A stretch of DNA of 64,000 nucleotides from Halomonas sp. A40-4 (GCF_015767635.1 NZ_CP065230.1:992001-1056000); one strand, 5' to 3'. Positions 1-8,247 are shown, numbered from the stretch's first letter. The notes: a model not told the origin generated them from the letters alone. Numbers and translations: made by a program.

Positions 1-1
1 C

Positions 2-139
2 GCCATTACCCTTACGTATCAGGGCGCTCAGGCGACCGTGGATATGGCCGTTCAGGGGCACCCGGTGTTCTCTGACGAAGTCAGTGTCGAATTTGACGGC
101 CTCCAGGCGCTGCGCCTGGGGATCAGCTTTGGGCAGTAA
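2..139 (+). CDS. C-terminal fragment of an unidentified protein (cut by window edge)
   Basis: An open frame runs from the left edge to a TAA at 137-139 and gives 45 residues ending LRLGISFGQ. The stop is directly followed by the ribosome binding site of the DapA-family gene, so the two probably share a transcript. I do not recognise the family. The short beta-rich tail with a VxVEFDG pattern is faintly like the C-terminal TOBE part of ABC transporter ATPases, but that is only a guess. Confidence 0.5.
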   Translation, partial: AITLTYQGAQATVDMAVQGHPVFSDEVSVEFDGLQALRLGISFGQ

Positions 140-152
140 AGGAGCCTTCATC

Positions 153-1046
153 ATGTTGACCGGCCTGAGCGCATTTCCGCTAACCCCCATGAACGAGCAG
201 GGCATTAACGAGCATGAGTTTGCTCGCCTGGTGGCGCGCTTGGCGGAAGCCGAGGTGGACTCCATCGGTGTGCTGGGCTCGACGGGCAGTTACGCCTATT
301 TGAACAGTGACGAGCGTGCCCGCGTGGTCAAACTGAGCGTGGAAAGGGCCGCCAGGGTGCCCGTCATCGCCGGTATTGGCGCGCTACGCACCCGCGATGT
401 GCTGATCAATGCCGAACATGCCCAGCAAGCAGGCGCAAGTGGCGTGCTGCTGGCGCCGGTGTCGTATCAAAAGCTCACCGATGAGGAAGTGTTCAGCCTG
501 TACGAAACGGTCTGCCGCTCGCTGAGCGTGCCGCTCTGCGTTTACGACAATCCCGGCACCACGAACTTTCACTTCAGCGACGAACTGCACGGGCGCATCG
601 CCCAACTGCCCCAGGTGCGCTCGATCAAGATACCGCCGGTGCAGAACGATCTGGCCGCTGCCAAGGCACGCGTTGCAGAGCTGCGCGGGGTAATCCCTTC
701 TGATGTGACCATCGGCATCAGCGGCGACCCGGCTGCTACCAACGGGTTACTTGCCGGGTGCGATGCCTGGTACTCGGTGATCGGCGGGCTCTACCCGGAC
801 ATCGCACTGGCGCTCACCCGCGCCGCCCAGGCAGGCGATACCGAGCAAGCGATGGCCCGCTCCCAGGCACTCGAGCCGCTATGGGCGCTCTACCGTGACT
901 ACGGCGGCAGCCTAAGGGTTACCGCCACCATCGCCGAACTCACCGGTGACGTCAGCCAACCCTGCCTGCCTCAGCCGCTGAACACGCTGCAAGGCGAAGC
1001 CCGTGAAAGAGTCAAAGCCGTTGTTGAAACGCTTGCGTTAAGCTGA
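153..1046 (+). CDS. DapA-family (dihydrodipicolinate synthase / N-acetylneuraminate lyase type) aldolase
   Basis: 297-residue TIM-barrel aldolase of the DHDPS/NAL superfamily, which forms a Schiff base with a pyruvate-like 2-oxo acid. The pyruvate-binding loop is LGSTGS (family GTTGE or GSTGE), the YDNPGTT segment carries the conserved tyrosine, and IKIPP carries the Schiff-base lysine. ATG at 153 is chosen because AGGAG lies 8 nt upstream at 140-144. A longer frame from 84 would overlap the preceding gene. The glutamate usually ending the GxxGE loop is a serine, so the substrate may not be that of true DapA. The reaction cannot be fixed from sequence. It starts 13 nt after the preceding stop. 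Confidence 0.85.
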   Translation: MLTGLSAFPLTPMNEQGINEHEFARLVARLAEAEVDSIGVLGSTGSYAYLNSDERARVVKLSVERAARVPVIAGIGALRTRDVLINAEHAQQAGASGVLLAPVSYQKLTDEEVFSLYETVCRSLSVPLCVYDNPGTTNFHFSDELHGRIAQLPQVRSIKIPPVQNDLAAAKARVAELRGVIPSDVTIGISGDPAATNGLLAGCDAWYSVIGGLYPDIALALTRAAQAGDTEQAMARSQALEPLWALYRDYGGSLRVTATIAELTGDVSQPCLPQPLNTLQGEARERVKAVVETLALS

Positions 1047-1093
1047 GGGTGTTGGCGCCTTCAACGAAACCGTCACCCGTGAGAGCCACAGAC

Positions 1094-1225
1094 ATGCACT
1101 ACCGCACCATGACCATCGACGACTATGGGCACCAGCGGGTTCTGGAAAGAGTGGTGGCATCAGAGCGCGCCAGCATTCCTGGTCATACGCTCAAGCAGAT
1201 AGCGGAGGCAATTAAAAATGGGTGA
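1094..1225 (+). CDS. small ORF, possible gene remnant (43 aa)
   Basis: A 43-residue frame beginning MHYRTMTIDDY, which resembles the opening of GNAT acetyltransferases, followed by an unrelated basic helical tail. Its stop overlaps the start of the next HTH gene (ATG at 1218), as in toxin-antitoxin pairs translated by coupling. It is too short to be an enzyme or a RelE-type toxin. It may be a scar left by deletion of a longer gene or simply a translational leader. I do not recognise a function. Confidence 0.3.
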   Translation: MHYRTMTIDDYGHQRVLERVVASERASIPGHTLKQIAEAIKNG

Positions 1226-1505
1226 CAGGGACCTTGGGGCAGAAATTCTTGATGGTATCAATGAAATCAAGCAGTTCAAGAAGGGTAAATTGGCTCTACG
1301 AACGCATGAGCTTTCAGAACCTTCACCACCCAAAGAGATAAGGCTGAAATTGCACATGTCTCAGTCAGCATTTGCCGGTCTTATGGGCGTGAGTGTGCGA
1401 ACCCTTCAAGATTGGGAACAGGGTCGGCGCGAGCCGCAAGGCCCTGCAATTGTGCTTCTGCGTATTGCTGAGCAACATCCAGAAGTTTTTAGTCAGTTGC
1501 ACTGA
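1218..1505 (+). CDS. HTH transcriptional regulator, NadS/HigA-like antitoxin type, orphan
   Basis: 95-residue DNA-binding protein. The C-terminal half has a clear XRE/Cro helix-turn-helix: MSQSAFAGLMGVSVRTLQDWEQGRREP, where the recognition helix carries SVRTLQDWE. This layout (about 40-residue lead, then HTH and a short tail) is usual for NadS/HigA-like antitoxins that pair with RelE/HigB toxins. No toxin gene is adjacent: the upstream frame has only 43 residues and downstream is a convergent dehydrogenase. A GGAGG lies 9 nt before the ATG. It is therefore either an orphan antitoxin or a stand-alone regulator. Confidence 0.7.
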   Translation: MGDRDLGAEILDGINEIKQFKKGKLALRTHELSEPSPPKEIRLKLHMSQSAFAGLMGVSVRTLQDWEQGRREPQGPAIVLLRIAEQHPEVFSQLH

Positions 1506-1541
1506 CCAAGTTTACGCAGTACTCACGCATTTTTTCTTTAA

Positions 1542-1594
1542 GTTGCTTCAAGAACGCCATTCTTGAAGCAACGGCTAGCTTGAAGCAACGGCTA
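1542..1594. repeat. 13-bp perfect hairpin with duplicated 3' arm
   Basis: Arms at 1542-1554 and 1560-1572 pair perfectly around the loop CGCCA. The 3' arm plus four bases (1562-1577) is repeated directly at 1579-1594 with one base between. It lies between two converging genes, so it may stop transcription from both sides, but there is no T-tract after the stem on either strand. Confidence 0.6.
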
Positions 1595-1599
1595 TGTAC

Positions 1600-2661
1600 T
1601 TATTGTTGCTCGATGTCGGAGCAGATGGCTCGGGTCATATCCTGCGTGGTCGCAGTACCCCCAAGATCCATTGTCTGTTGGCCTGAGGCGGTTAATCGCT
1701 CTATAGCCGCCATCAGTCTCTCAGCTGCCGTCAATTCCCCTAAGTGCTCCAGCATCATGGCAGCTGTCCAGAAGGCACCCACGGGGTTGGCAATGCCTTT
1801 TCCAGCAATATCAAATGCTGACCCATGAATCGGCTCAAACATGGAGGGAAACGCTCTCTCAGGATTAAGGTTGGCAGTGGGGGCAATGCCCAAGCTGCCT
1901 GAAAGAGCGGCGGCCAGGTCCGACAAGATATCGGCATGGAGGTTAGTCGCCACAATGACATCCATGGTCTCGGGTTTTAGTACCATACGGGTAGTGGCTG
2001 CATCGACAAGTTCCCTATCAATCGTTACGTCAGGAAAGTCTTTCGCAACCTCGAAAAACACTTCATCCCACAGCACCATGCCGTATCGCTGGGCGTTGGA
2101 CTTGGTGACCAATGTGAGTTTTCTCCGCGGGCGGCTTTGGGCGAGTTGAAAAGCGAAACGGTGAATGCGTTCTATCCCTTTTCGAGTAAATATCGCCACC
2201 TCCGTGCCGACCTCCTCGGGATGCCCACGATGCGTACGGCCACCGTTGCCTGCATATTCACCTTCGCTATTTTCGCGAACGATCACCCAGTCAATTGTTT
2301 CAGCACCTTTTAAGCGGCTATTCACACCAGGGAGCACACGGGCAGGACGTACATTGGCATATTGGTCAAAGCCCTGGCAGATAGCGAGCCGAAGGTCCCA
2401 AAGCGATATATGGTCGGGAACCTCCTGGCTGCCTACCGCACCGAAGTAGATAGCATCAAATGTCGAAAGCTTTTCCAGTCCGCCTTCCGGGATGTATTCG
2501 CCCGTCTCGAGGTAGCGCTTAGAACTCCAATCAAAATCTTCGAATTCAAACTGAAAATCGTCACTTTTCTGCGATAACGTTTCCAGTACCTGCTTACCCG
2601 CTTCAATAACTTCAAGGCCTATTCCATCACCCGGTATAACAGCGACACGGTGATTGCGCAT
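1600..2661 (-). CDS. tartrate/D-malate dehydrogenase family oxidative decarboxylase
   Basis: 353-residue NAD-dependent beta-decarboxylating dehydrogenase of the isocitrate/isopropylmalate/tartrate dehydrogenase family. It opens with VIPGDGIGLEV and has VRENSEGEY in the substrate loop, the metal-binding ATNLHADILSDLAAAL segment and FEPIHGSAFDIAGKGIANP in the nucleotide-binding part. The family oxidises and decarboxylates tartrate, D-malate or related 2-hydroxy acids. AGGAG sits 8 nt before the ATG. It is the last gene of a minus-strand cluster with a tartrate-dehydratase-like enzyme and a TctABC transporter, which supports a tartrate-type substrate. A second, more canonical paralogue lies at 55500-56576. 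Confidence 0.87.
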   Translation of the reverse strand: MRNHRVAVIPGDGIGLEVIEAGKQVLETLSQKSDDFQFEFEDFDWSSKRYLETGEYIPEGGLEKLSTFDAIYFGAVGSQEVPDHISLWDLRLAICQGFDQYANVRPARVLPGVNSRLKGAETIDWVIVRENSEGEYAGNGGRTHRGHPEEVGTEVAIFTRKGIERIHRFAFQLAQSRPRRKLTLVTKSNAQRYGMVLWDEVFFEVAKDFPDVTIDRELVDAATTRMVLKPETMDVIVATNLHADILSDLAAALSGSLGIAPTANLNPERAFPSMFEPIHGSAFDIAGKGIANPVGAFWTAAMMLEHLGELTAAERLMAAIERLTASGQQTMDLGGTATTQDMTRAICSDIEQQ

Positions 2662-2738
2662 ATCGTAAGCTCCTGCTTTTATAAAAAGCGTTGTTGTAAC
2701 TTGTTGTGGCTGAGCGGCCAGGGCGTTATCAGTACCGC

Positions 2739-3905
2739 TCAGCGGAGATGCTTATCGAAGACGTTCATGAGCTCTCGTTTGTCCTCGAAACCAATGCCGG
2801 GCATCGCCGGGATGGCAACATATCCACTTTCGATGGGTGTCGAGTCGGCGAAGCCGCCGAACGGGGCAAAAACCCTCGGGTAGGACTCATTTCCTCCCAG
2901 CTTGAGGCCGGACGCGATGTTGAGAGCGAACTGGTGGCCACCGTGCGGAATACATTGTCTCGATGACCAGCCATGTTGCTTCAGCACCTCGAGCATGCGC
3001 AGGTATTCCACCAGCCCGTAGCTGAGGACGGGATCCATCTGCAGAATGTCGCGATCAGCGCGCATGCCGCCGTAACGCAGCAGGTTGCGAGCATCCTGAT
3101 GAGAAAACAAGTTCTCGCCGGTGGCCATGGGGGGCGCATAGTGCTCACCCAGTTGCTGCTGCAAGGCGTAGTCGAGGGGATCTCCCGCCTCCTCGTACCA
3201 ACGAACCCCATAGGGGGCCAGGCCCTCCGCGAAGGCCAGCGCGGTCTTGAGATCAAAGCGGCCATTGGCATCAACGGCAAGGCGTGAAGCGTCACCGACA
3301 ACGTCGATTGCCGCCTCGACCCGTTCGAGGTCTTCGGCCAAGGGCACCCCGCCAATCTTCATCTTGGTACAGGTATAGCCAAGGTCGAGATAATCGCGCA
3401 TCTCGTCTTTAAGGGCACTGACCTGCTTACCGGGATAGTAGTAACCGCCTGCCGCGTAGACCGATACGTTCGCATCGGCTGTCCCATCGCCATGACGCTC
3501 GGCCAATAGCTGTGCCAGGGACTTGTTCTCCGTCTTGGCGACGATGTCCCACACCGCCATGTCGATGATGCCCACCGCCACCGAACGCTCACCGTGTCCA
3601 CCGGGTTTCTCGTTGGCCATCAATACGTTCCAGACCCGGAAGGGGTCGAGATTGGCCCCGCTGTCATCGACCAGGGCCGTGGGGTCGGCTTCACGCAGGC
3701 GAGGCAGGAAGCGCTCGCGCAACAGGCCACTCTGCGCATAGCGGCCATTGGAATTGAAACCGTAGCCCACTACCTGACGGCCATCGACCCAGACATCGGT
3801 ATAGATCGCCAGGACCGATACATCCATCTTCGCGAAGGAGATATAGGCGTTGGCAATGTCCGAGGCGATTGACACCCGCGCCTCACGAATATCGGTGATT
3901 TTCAT
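2739..3905 (-). CDS. tarD: enolase-superfamily dehydratase, D(-)-tartrate dehydratase type
   Basis: 388-residue enolase-superfamily enzyme. The capping domain covers roughly residues 1-130, followed by the barrel. The KMKIGG motif places the catalytic lysine at 183; metal ligands are D212 (VDANGRF), E238 (YEEAGDP) and E264 (GENLFS); the general acid or base histidine is H321 (IPHGGHQ). Spacing and length match my recollection of D-tartrate dehydratase, which turns D-tartrate into oxaloacetate. AGGAG precedes the ATG by 6 nt. It lies 12 nt after tctB, so it is probably in one operon with the tartrate-type transporter. Other acid-sugar dehydratases share this fold, so the substrate is inferred. 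Confidence 0.8.
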   Translation of the reverse strand: MKITDIREARVSIASDIANAYISFAKMDVSVLAIYTDVWVDGRQVVGYGFNSNGRYAQSGLLRERFLPRLREADPTALVDDSGANLDPFRVWNVLMANEKPGGHGERSVAVGIIDMAVWDIVAKTENKSLAQLLAERHGDGTADANVSVYAAGGYYYPGKQVSALKDEMRDYLDLGYTCTKMKIGGVPLAEDLERVEAAIDVVGDASRLAVDANGRFDLKTALAFAEGLAPYGVRWYEEAGDPLDYALQQQLGEHYAPPMATGENLFSHQDARNLLRYGGMRADRDILQMDPVLSYGLVEYLRMLEVLKQHGWSSRQCIPHGGHQFALNIASGLKLGGNESYPRVFAPFGGFADSTPIESGYVAIPAMPGIGFEDKRELMNVFDKHLR

Positions 3906-3917
3906 GCATCACTCCTA

Positions 3918-4373
3918 CTAAAAGAACAGACCCGTCGGCAGGCGCACATTGAGCACCTCCGTGAAGGTCAGGTAAAAGACGCCGACTAGCACCACAATGA
4001 TGGGGCTCCACTTCAGCATGCGCTGCCAGCTAACCACCGTCTCGACCCTGGCGAGGTACCAGGTAAGCGCGAAGAAGGCGATCAGCGTCGTGAGCAGAAA
4101 CCCCAGCAGGTCGACCAGGCCCCACCAGAGAAAGAAGCCGATGATCACCGTGACCAGGCGCAGTGGGCTGCCGGTGATCTCGACTTGGCGGCCACTCGGC
4201 TTGACGAAGCCCTTGACGATCAGGGCGACCGAAATGAGAGTGAGGATCAGCAGGACGGCACGCGGAAAAATGATGCTCAGTCGGCCGATATCCGCCCGCG
4301 GGAACCACAGCGCGGCACCAAAAGTCAGGCCTAGAGCGCCTGCGGCGATGTCGGTATTGAGGCGCATGATCAT
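3918..4373 (-). CDS. tctB: tripartite tricarboxylate transporter small membrane subunit TctB
   Basis: 151-residue inner-membrane protein with about four hydrophobic segments (near residues 10-27, 37-55, 72-105 and 122-140), as expected of the small TctB subunit. Its ATG overlaps the stop of tctA by 4 nt (ATGA), so translation is coupled. With TctA and the periplasmic TctC it forms a secondary, ion-driven uptake system for carboxylates. The neighbouring dehydratase and dehydrogenase suggest tartrate or a related dicarboxylate as cargo. Confidence 0.88.
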   Translation of the reverse strand: MIMRLNTDIAAGALGLTFGAALWFPRADIGRLSIIFPRAVLLILTLISVALIVKGFVKPSGRQVEITGSPLRLVTVIIGFFLWWGLVDLLGFLLTTLIAFFALTWYLARVETVVSWQRMLKWSPIIVVLVGVFYLTFTEVLNVRLPTGLFF

Positions 4374-5908
4374 GACGAGCCTCCGCTATCCTCTTCGACC
4401 TTGTCCAAAAGCCCCTTGCGGGCCAGCCACATGGGCACCAGTGCCGTGGCGGCGCCCAGCAGCACCATGCCGGCCAACACCATGGAAAGCGGATTGCTCA
4501 CCAGCCGCAGCCAGGGAATCGGGTCGACGACCGCCGCCATCAACGTCTGCACATAGCCCTGTTCGGCAATGCCACCCAGGATCAGGCCAAGCACGATGGG
4601 GGCCGCCTGGATGCCGATCAGCCGCAAGAAGTAGCCAGCCGTGCCCAGGATGAGCATGATGCCTACATCCAGCATGCTATTGCGCAATGCAAATGTCCCA
4701 AGGATGGTCACCATGGCGATGCTCGGCACCAGGAAATAATAAGGCGTGCGAATGACCACACGATGGATCAGGCGCCCGCCCAGCAGCCCCACCGGCAACA
4801 GCATCAGCGCCGATAAGCCCATGGAGAGAATGAAGCCGTTGGTCAACACCCCAGACTCGGTGAACAGGTCGAGGCCCGGACGCAGCCCATGCATCAGCAA
4901 CACCCCGAGAATGATGGCATCAGGAGGCGCCCCGGGAATGCCCAACGTCAGCAGCGGCACCATGCTGCCAGCGACCATCACATTGTTGCTCGACTCCGAG
5001 GCCACTACGCCATCGATGTTGCCCTTGCCGAAACTCTTGGGATCCTTGGAGAAACGCCGTGCCTCGTTGTAGGCCACCAGGCTGGTGACGTTTCCTCCGG
5101 CCCCCGGAATGATCGCGATAATCTGCCCGATCAGGCAGGAGCGGATCAGGTTGACGGGCTTGATGAAGATATGCCGGGCGATCCTGGCGATGGAAACCTC
5201 TTTCTTGCGCAGCTCGCCACCGCCGGGCAATGCCCCGCGCCCCTCAGCCGCCATGGTCAACAGTTCGGGGACCACGAACAGCCCGATCAATGCGACGATC
5301 AGCTCGATGCCGCCTTGTAACGGCGGATAGCCAAAGGTGAAACGGCTCTCTCCCCCGACCGGCGACACCCCGATCGTGCTAAGCAGAATGCCAATACAAC
5401 CCGCCAATAACCCTTTCAAGAGCGAGTCGCTGGACAGACTGGCCACCAGCGTCAGCCCTAACATCGCCACCCAGAACATTTCTGAGGGGCCGAAAGCAAC
5501 GGCCAGCCGGGCAAGCGGCGGTGCAAGAATCAAAAGAAAGATGACCCCGATGATGCCGCCCACCACTGAGGCAATGGTCGCTGCCGCCAGGGCCTCATAG
5601 GCTCTTCCCTGACGTGCCATGGGGTAGCCGTCAAACGTCGTGGCAATGGACGATGGGGTACCGGGCGTATTGATCAGGATGGCCGTAAAAGCACCGCCAT
5701 AGATAGACCCCATGTAGACTGCCCCCAGCGCGATCAACCCCTGCAGAGCTTCCATTGAGAACGTGAAGGGGAGGAGCATGGCAAGCGCCATCGTGGCCGT
5801 CAGTCCTGGCATGGACCCAATGAAGAGTCCCGCTGAGACGCCCAGCAGTACTGTGAAGATACTTTCAAAGGTAAGGAGGGAGGTCAGCGCCTCCAGTAAC
5901 ATCTCCAT
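4370..5908 (-). CDS. tctA: tripartite tricarboxylate transporter large membrane subunit TctA
   Basis: 512-residue polytopic membrane protein of the TctA family. The early segment GLFIGSMPGLTATMALAMLLP and the internal repeat IIAIIPGAGGNVTSLVAYNEA are the glycine-rich signature loops of the two inverted halves. About 11-12 hydrophobic segments are visible, and the length is standard. A GGAGG lies 7 nt before the ATG. The order here is tctC-tctA-tctB rather than the more usual C-B-A. A hairpin with a T-run separates it from tctC and would lower its expression relative to the binding protein. Confidence 0.92.
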   Translation of the reverse strand: MEMLLEALTSLLTFESIFTVLLGVSAGLFIGSMPGLTATMALAMLLPFTFSMEALQGLIALGAVYMGSIYGGAFTAILINTPGTPSSIATTFDGYPMARQGRAYEALAAATIASVVGGIIGVIFLLILAPPLARLAVAFGPSEMFWVAMLGLTLVASLSSDSLLKGLLAGCIGILLSTIGVSPVGGESRFTFGYPPLQGGIELIVALIGLFVVPELLTMAAEGRGALPGGGELRKKEVSIARIARHIFIKPVNLIRSCLIGQIIAIIPGAGGNVTSLVAYNEARRFSKDPKSFGKGNIDGVVASESSNNVMVAGSMVPLLTLGIPGAPPDAIILGVLLMHGLRPGLDLFTESGVLTNGFILSMGLSALMLLPVGLLGGRLIHRVVIRTPYYFLVPSIAMVTILGTFALRNSMLDVGIMLILGTAGYFLRLIGIQAAPIVLGLILGGIAEQGYVQTLMAAVVDPIPWLRLVSNPLSMVLAGMVLLGAATALVPMWLARKGLLDKVEEDSGGSS

Positions 5909-5923
5909 GAGTCACCCTCCCAG

Positions 5924-5941
5924 TGGCCACGCGTGTGGCCA
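5924..5941 (-). promoter_or_regulatory. stem-loop just upstream of the tctA start
   Basis: Seven-bp perfect stem (5924-5930 with 5935-5941) around a GCGT loop, ending a few bases before the GGAGG of tctA. Its position suggests protection of the processed mRNA 5' end or control of initiation. This is inference from position only. Confidence 0.4.
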
Positions 5942-5953
5942 TCATGGTTCAAG

Positions 5954-5978
5954 AAAAAGGGGCCCACTCAGGAGCCCC
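5954..5978 (-). terminator. intra-operon terminator / attenuator between tctC and tctA
   Basis: Read on the minus strand, a GC-rich stem (GGGGCTCC with TGGGCCCC, one mismatch, loop TGAG) is followed by TTTTTC. It lies directly after the tctC stop and before tctA, where partial termination would leave the periplasmic binding protein in excess over the membrane subunits. Confidence 0.7.
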
Positions 5979-5993
5979 ACGGAGGGAAAGGTG

Positions 5994-6944
5994 TTACTCG
6001 GCCTCTTCGAGGATGGGGCCGTAGGCCTCACGCAGCATGGCCATGACCTCGTCAACTTCATCACCGGTGATGTATTCCATCACGAAGCCCAGCGGCTCCT
6101 GTTTTTCGGTGATCTGACGGTTGGCCTCTGCGAAGGCTTCTTCGAGGGTTGCAACCACCTCGTCAGGGGTGTCCTTGGGCACCGCAACGCCGCGATAAGC
6201 ACCGCCCACGATGTCGTAGCCCTGCTCCTTGAAAGTGGGGGCATCAGGCAGCGCCTTGACGCGCTCTTCGGCGGCCACGGCCAGGACCTTGACGCTATCG
6301 GCCATCTCGGTGCCCAGCATGGTGTAGTTAAAGATACCGGCGACATGGCCACCTTCCAGCGCCCCTTTCAATGGCCCGGTCCCCGAGAAGGGAATGTAGG
6401 TCAGATCGATATCGGCTGCTTTCTCGAAGCGCAGCATGTCCAGGTGATTAGCGCTGTAGGTACCACTGCCGCCCAAGGTAATCGCCTCTGGGTTCTCCTT
6501 GGCGTCCTCGACGAGATCTTCCAGCGTGTCGTAAGGGCTATCGTCGGAGACGATCAGCGCGTTGGGAGTTGAGTGGAAGAAGGTGACGATTCTCCAGTCG
6601 TCGGTCTCGTAACCGGCGTCATTGCGCTGGATCGGCTGGCCGATGATATGCGGAATATTGACCCCGATGATCTCGTAGCCGTCAGGCTCTGCGCTGTTCT
6701 GGAATTCACTCCAGGCCACGGCACCCCCGCCACCCGGCCGGTGAGTCACATTGACCGACACGCCAAGCTCCTCTTCCAGGATCGGTTCCTGGAAACGCGC
6801 CGTCACATCGGATTCACCGCCTGGATCGAAGGGAATGATGTAGGTGATGTCTTCTTCCGGGTACTCAGCCTGGGCCATTCCGGCAAGGCCCATGGTGGCG
6901 ATTGCCGTTACGGACATCGCGAGCGTCTTGTAGGTAAATGTCAT
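5994..6944 (-). CDS. tctC: tripartite tricarboxylate transporter periplasmic binding protein TctC
   Basis: 316-residue solute-binding protein of the TctC (Bug) family. A Sec signal peptide ends about residue 26 (GLAGMAQA, then EYPEED). The mature start has the family's ITYIIPFDPGGESDVTAR, where PGG and the following aspartate bind a carboxylate of the ligand. LGGSGTYSANH and YIPFSGTGPLKGALEGGHVAG are further family motifs. GGAG lies 9 nt before the ATG. It is the first gene of the transporter operon, directly downstream of the GntR regulator gene on the same strand. Confidence 0.92.
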   Translation of the reverse strand: MTFTYKTLAMSVTAIATMGLAGMAQAEYPEEDITYIIPFDPGGESDVTARFQEPILEEELGVSVNVTHRPGGGGAVAWSEFQNSAEPDGYEIIGVNIPHIIGQPIQRNDAGYETDDWRIVTFFHSTPNALIVSDDSPYDTLEDLVEDAKENPEAITLGGSGTYSANHLDMLRFEKAADIDLTYIPFSGTGPLKGALEGGHVAGIFNYTMLGTEMADSVKVLAVAAEERVKALPDAPTFKEQGYDIVGGAYRGVAVPKDTPDEVVATLEEAFAEANRQITEKQEPLGFVMEYITGDEVDEVMAMLREAYGPILEEAE

Positions 6945-7107
6945 AAAGTGGTGCTCCGAAGTAGTTGTATTATTTTATCTACGTTTCTTCGTCGTTATGG
7001 GCAGTGACGCGAATTAGAGCCGTGGTGTTTGTTTTTATATTTCTCGGCCTGCGTCCTACGGGGTCGTTACACACCTTCATTCGCCAGGGTGAACGACCTT
7101 ACAGTTC

Positions 7108-7135
7108 AAGCTAGTCGAGTTGTAAAAGTTGTCAA
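7108..7135 (-). promoter_or_regulatory. candidate promoter and repeat upstream of tctC
   Basis: On the minus strand TTGACA at 7135-7130 is followed after 16 nt by TAGCTT, a weak -10. The spacer contains ACAACT twice (TTG-ACAACT-TTT-ACAACT), a possible operator for the adjacent GntR protein. The site begins 5 nt past the end of the regulator gene. Confidence 0.35.
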
Positions 7136-7139
7136 ATTT

Positions 7140-7877
7140 CTATCCTTCGAAGACGCGCCGACGCGAACTGCTCAAGTGATGCTGCATACAAAAAGCGGCA
7201 CGTTCAGGGTCTTCCGCAAGGATGGCGTCGTGGATGTCACGGTGTTCGACCTGTACTTCGGGGACATGGTGCTCTGGGCGTCGCAAGCCCAGGCCGCGGG
7301 CCATGTTTTGGCCATACGTGATGGCGGGCTTAAGCGACAGCAGGGTATCGGAGAAAAACCGGTTATGCGTGGCGTGAGCGATGGATAGATGAAAGTTGAA
7401 ATCGGCATCCACGCCCAGCTCATTGTCGCGGATACGCTGCTCTAGCAATGCCAGCGCTTGAGCCAGTGCCACACGCTCTTCGTCTGTTGCCTTGATGGCC
7501 GCGAGTCGTGCGGCCTCGGTTTCCACGGCGATTCGGAACTCAAAACAGCGTTGGATATCGGCCAGGCTTTCCAGCGGAGCGAACTCAAGCATGGCACGCT
7601 CGGGGCGCCGCTGGACGAAACTTCCCGCCCCACGTTGTGAGCGAACTAATTCATCATCGCGCAGCCTGGCCAACGCTTCGCGCACGATTGGACGCGACAC
7701 ACCGTAATAGGACGCCAACTGTTCCTCTGATGGAAGCCGCTCACCCTCACCGAATTCACGCTGAATAATTCGGTCGACGATATCGCCGTAAACCCGGTCG
7801 CTAAGCTTTTGGCCCCTGCCATCTGGCATCTCCCTGGAAGGGGGCGCTGGCGAGACTTTTTCCATGGATGGAGGCAT
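7140..7877 (-). CDS. GntR-family transcriptional regulator, FadR (FCD) subfamily
   Basis: 245-residue regulator. The N-terminal winged helix-turn-helix spans about residues 25-90 (GERLPSEEQLASYYGVSRPIVREALARLRDDEL with RGAGSFV in the wing). The C-terminal helical FCD ligand domain follows, with FEFRIAVETEAARLAA, FHLSIAHATHNRFF and EHRDIHDAI carrying the usual metal-coordinating Asp/His positions. FadR-type regulators respond to small carboxylates. Its place upstream of, and in the same direction as, the tct-tarD genes suggests it controls that cluster. ATG at 7877 is preceded by GGGGA; a second ATG four codons later (7865) is possible. Confidence 0.88.
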   Translation of the reverse strand: MPPSMEKVSPAPPSREMPDGRGQKLSDRVYGDIVDRIIQREFGEGERLPSEEQLASYYGVSRPIVREALARLRDDELVRSQRGAGSFVQRRPERAMLEFAPLESLADIQRCFEFRIAVETEAARLAAIKATDEERVALAQALALLEQRIRDNELGVDADFNFHLSIAHATHNRFFSDTLLSLKPAITYGQNMARGLGLRRPEHHVPEVQVEHRDIHDAILAEDPERAAFCMQHHLSSSRRRVFEG

Positions 7878-8120
7878 GCACTTTCCCCAAAACTGTTGGT
7901 CGTCATTGTTTATTCACTCCCAGCATACGCCAGCAAAGTGTTGGGCCTCCATCTTCAGCGCGGTTCAATCGTTACCTGAAGAACCCGGCAACGAACGATA
8001 GCGGGTTCGGTCTCCCTGAAAGCCTCGCATGAATGCCCAGCCCGATGGGCTTTGGCGCTGAGACATCGGCCGATCAGTGGAATATGGGGATCGGATGCCA
8101 TGTAAAGCGAGATAGAAAGA

Positions 8121-8143
8121 GCGCCCGCATCGAGGGCGCTTTT
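8121..8143 (+). terminator. rho-independent terminator-like hairpin
   Basis: GCGCCC (8121-8126) pairs with GGGCGC (8134-8139) and is followed by TTTT. No gene ends upstream on this strand. Confidence 0.5.
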
Positions 8144-8213
8144 GCGGATTGGCTATCAACAGGTGACGGAAAGCATTTTCGACTACAGTTAGTTACATAA
8201 TGTTGAGGCCGCC

Positions 8214-8247
8214 GGATGCGCTATGCCCAGGGGTACATAGCGCATCC
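8214..8247. repeat. 12-bp perfect inverted repeat upstream of the DUF2235 gene
   Basis: GGATGCGCTATG at 8214-8225 pairs perfectly with 8236-8247 around a 10-nt loop, about 60 nt before the DUF2235 start. It could be a leader hairpin or operator. There is no T-tract after it. Confidence 0.55.

Noticed and set aside
7960..8010. tRNA-like T-arm (GGTTC pieces)
   Set aside because: No acceptor, D- or anticodon stems can be paired around it.
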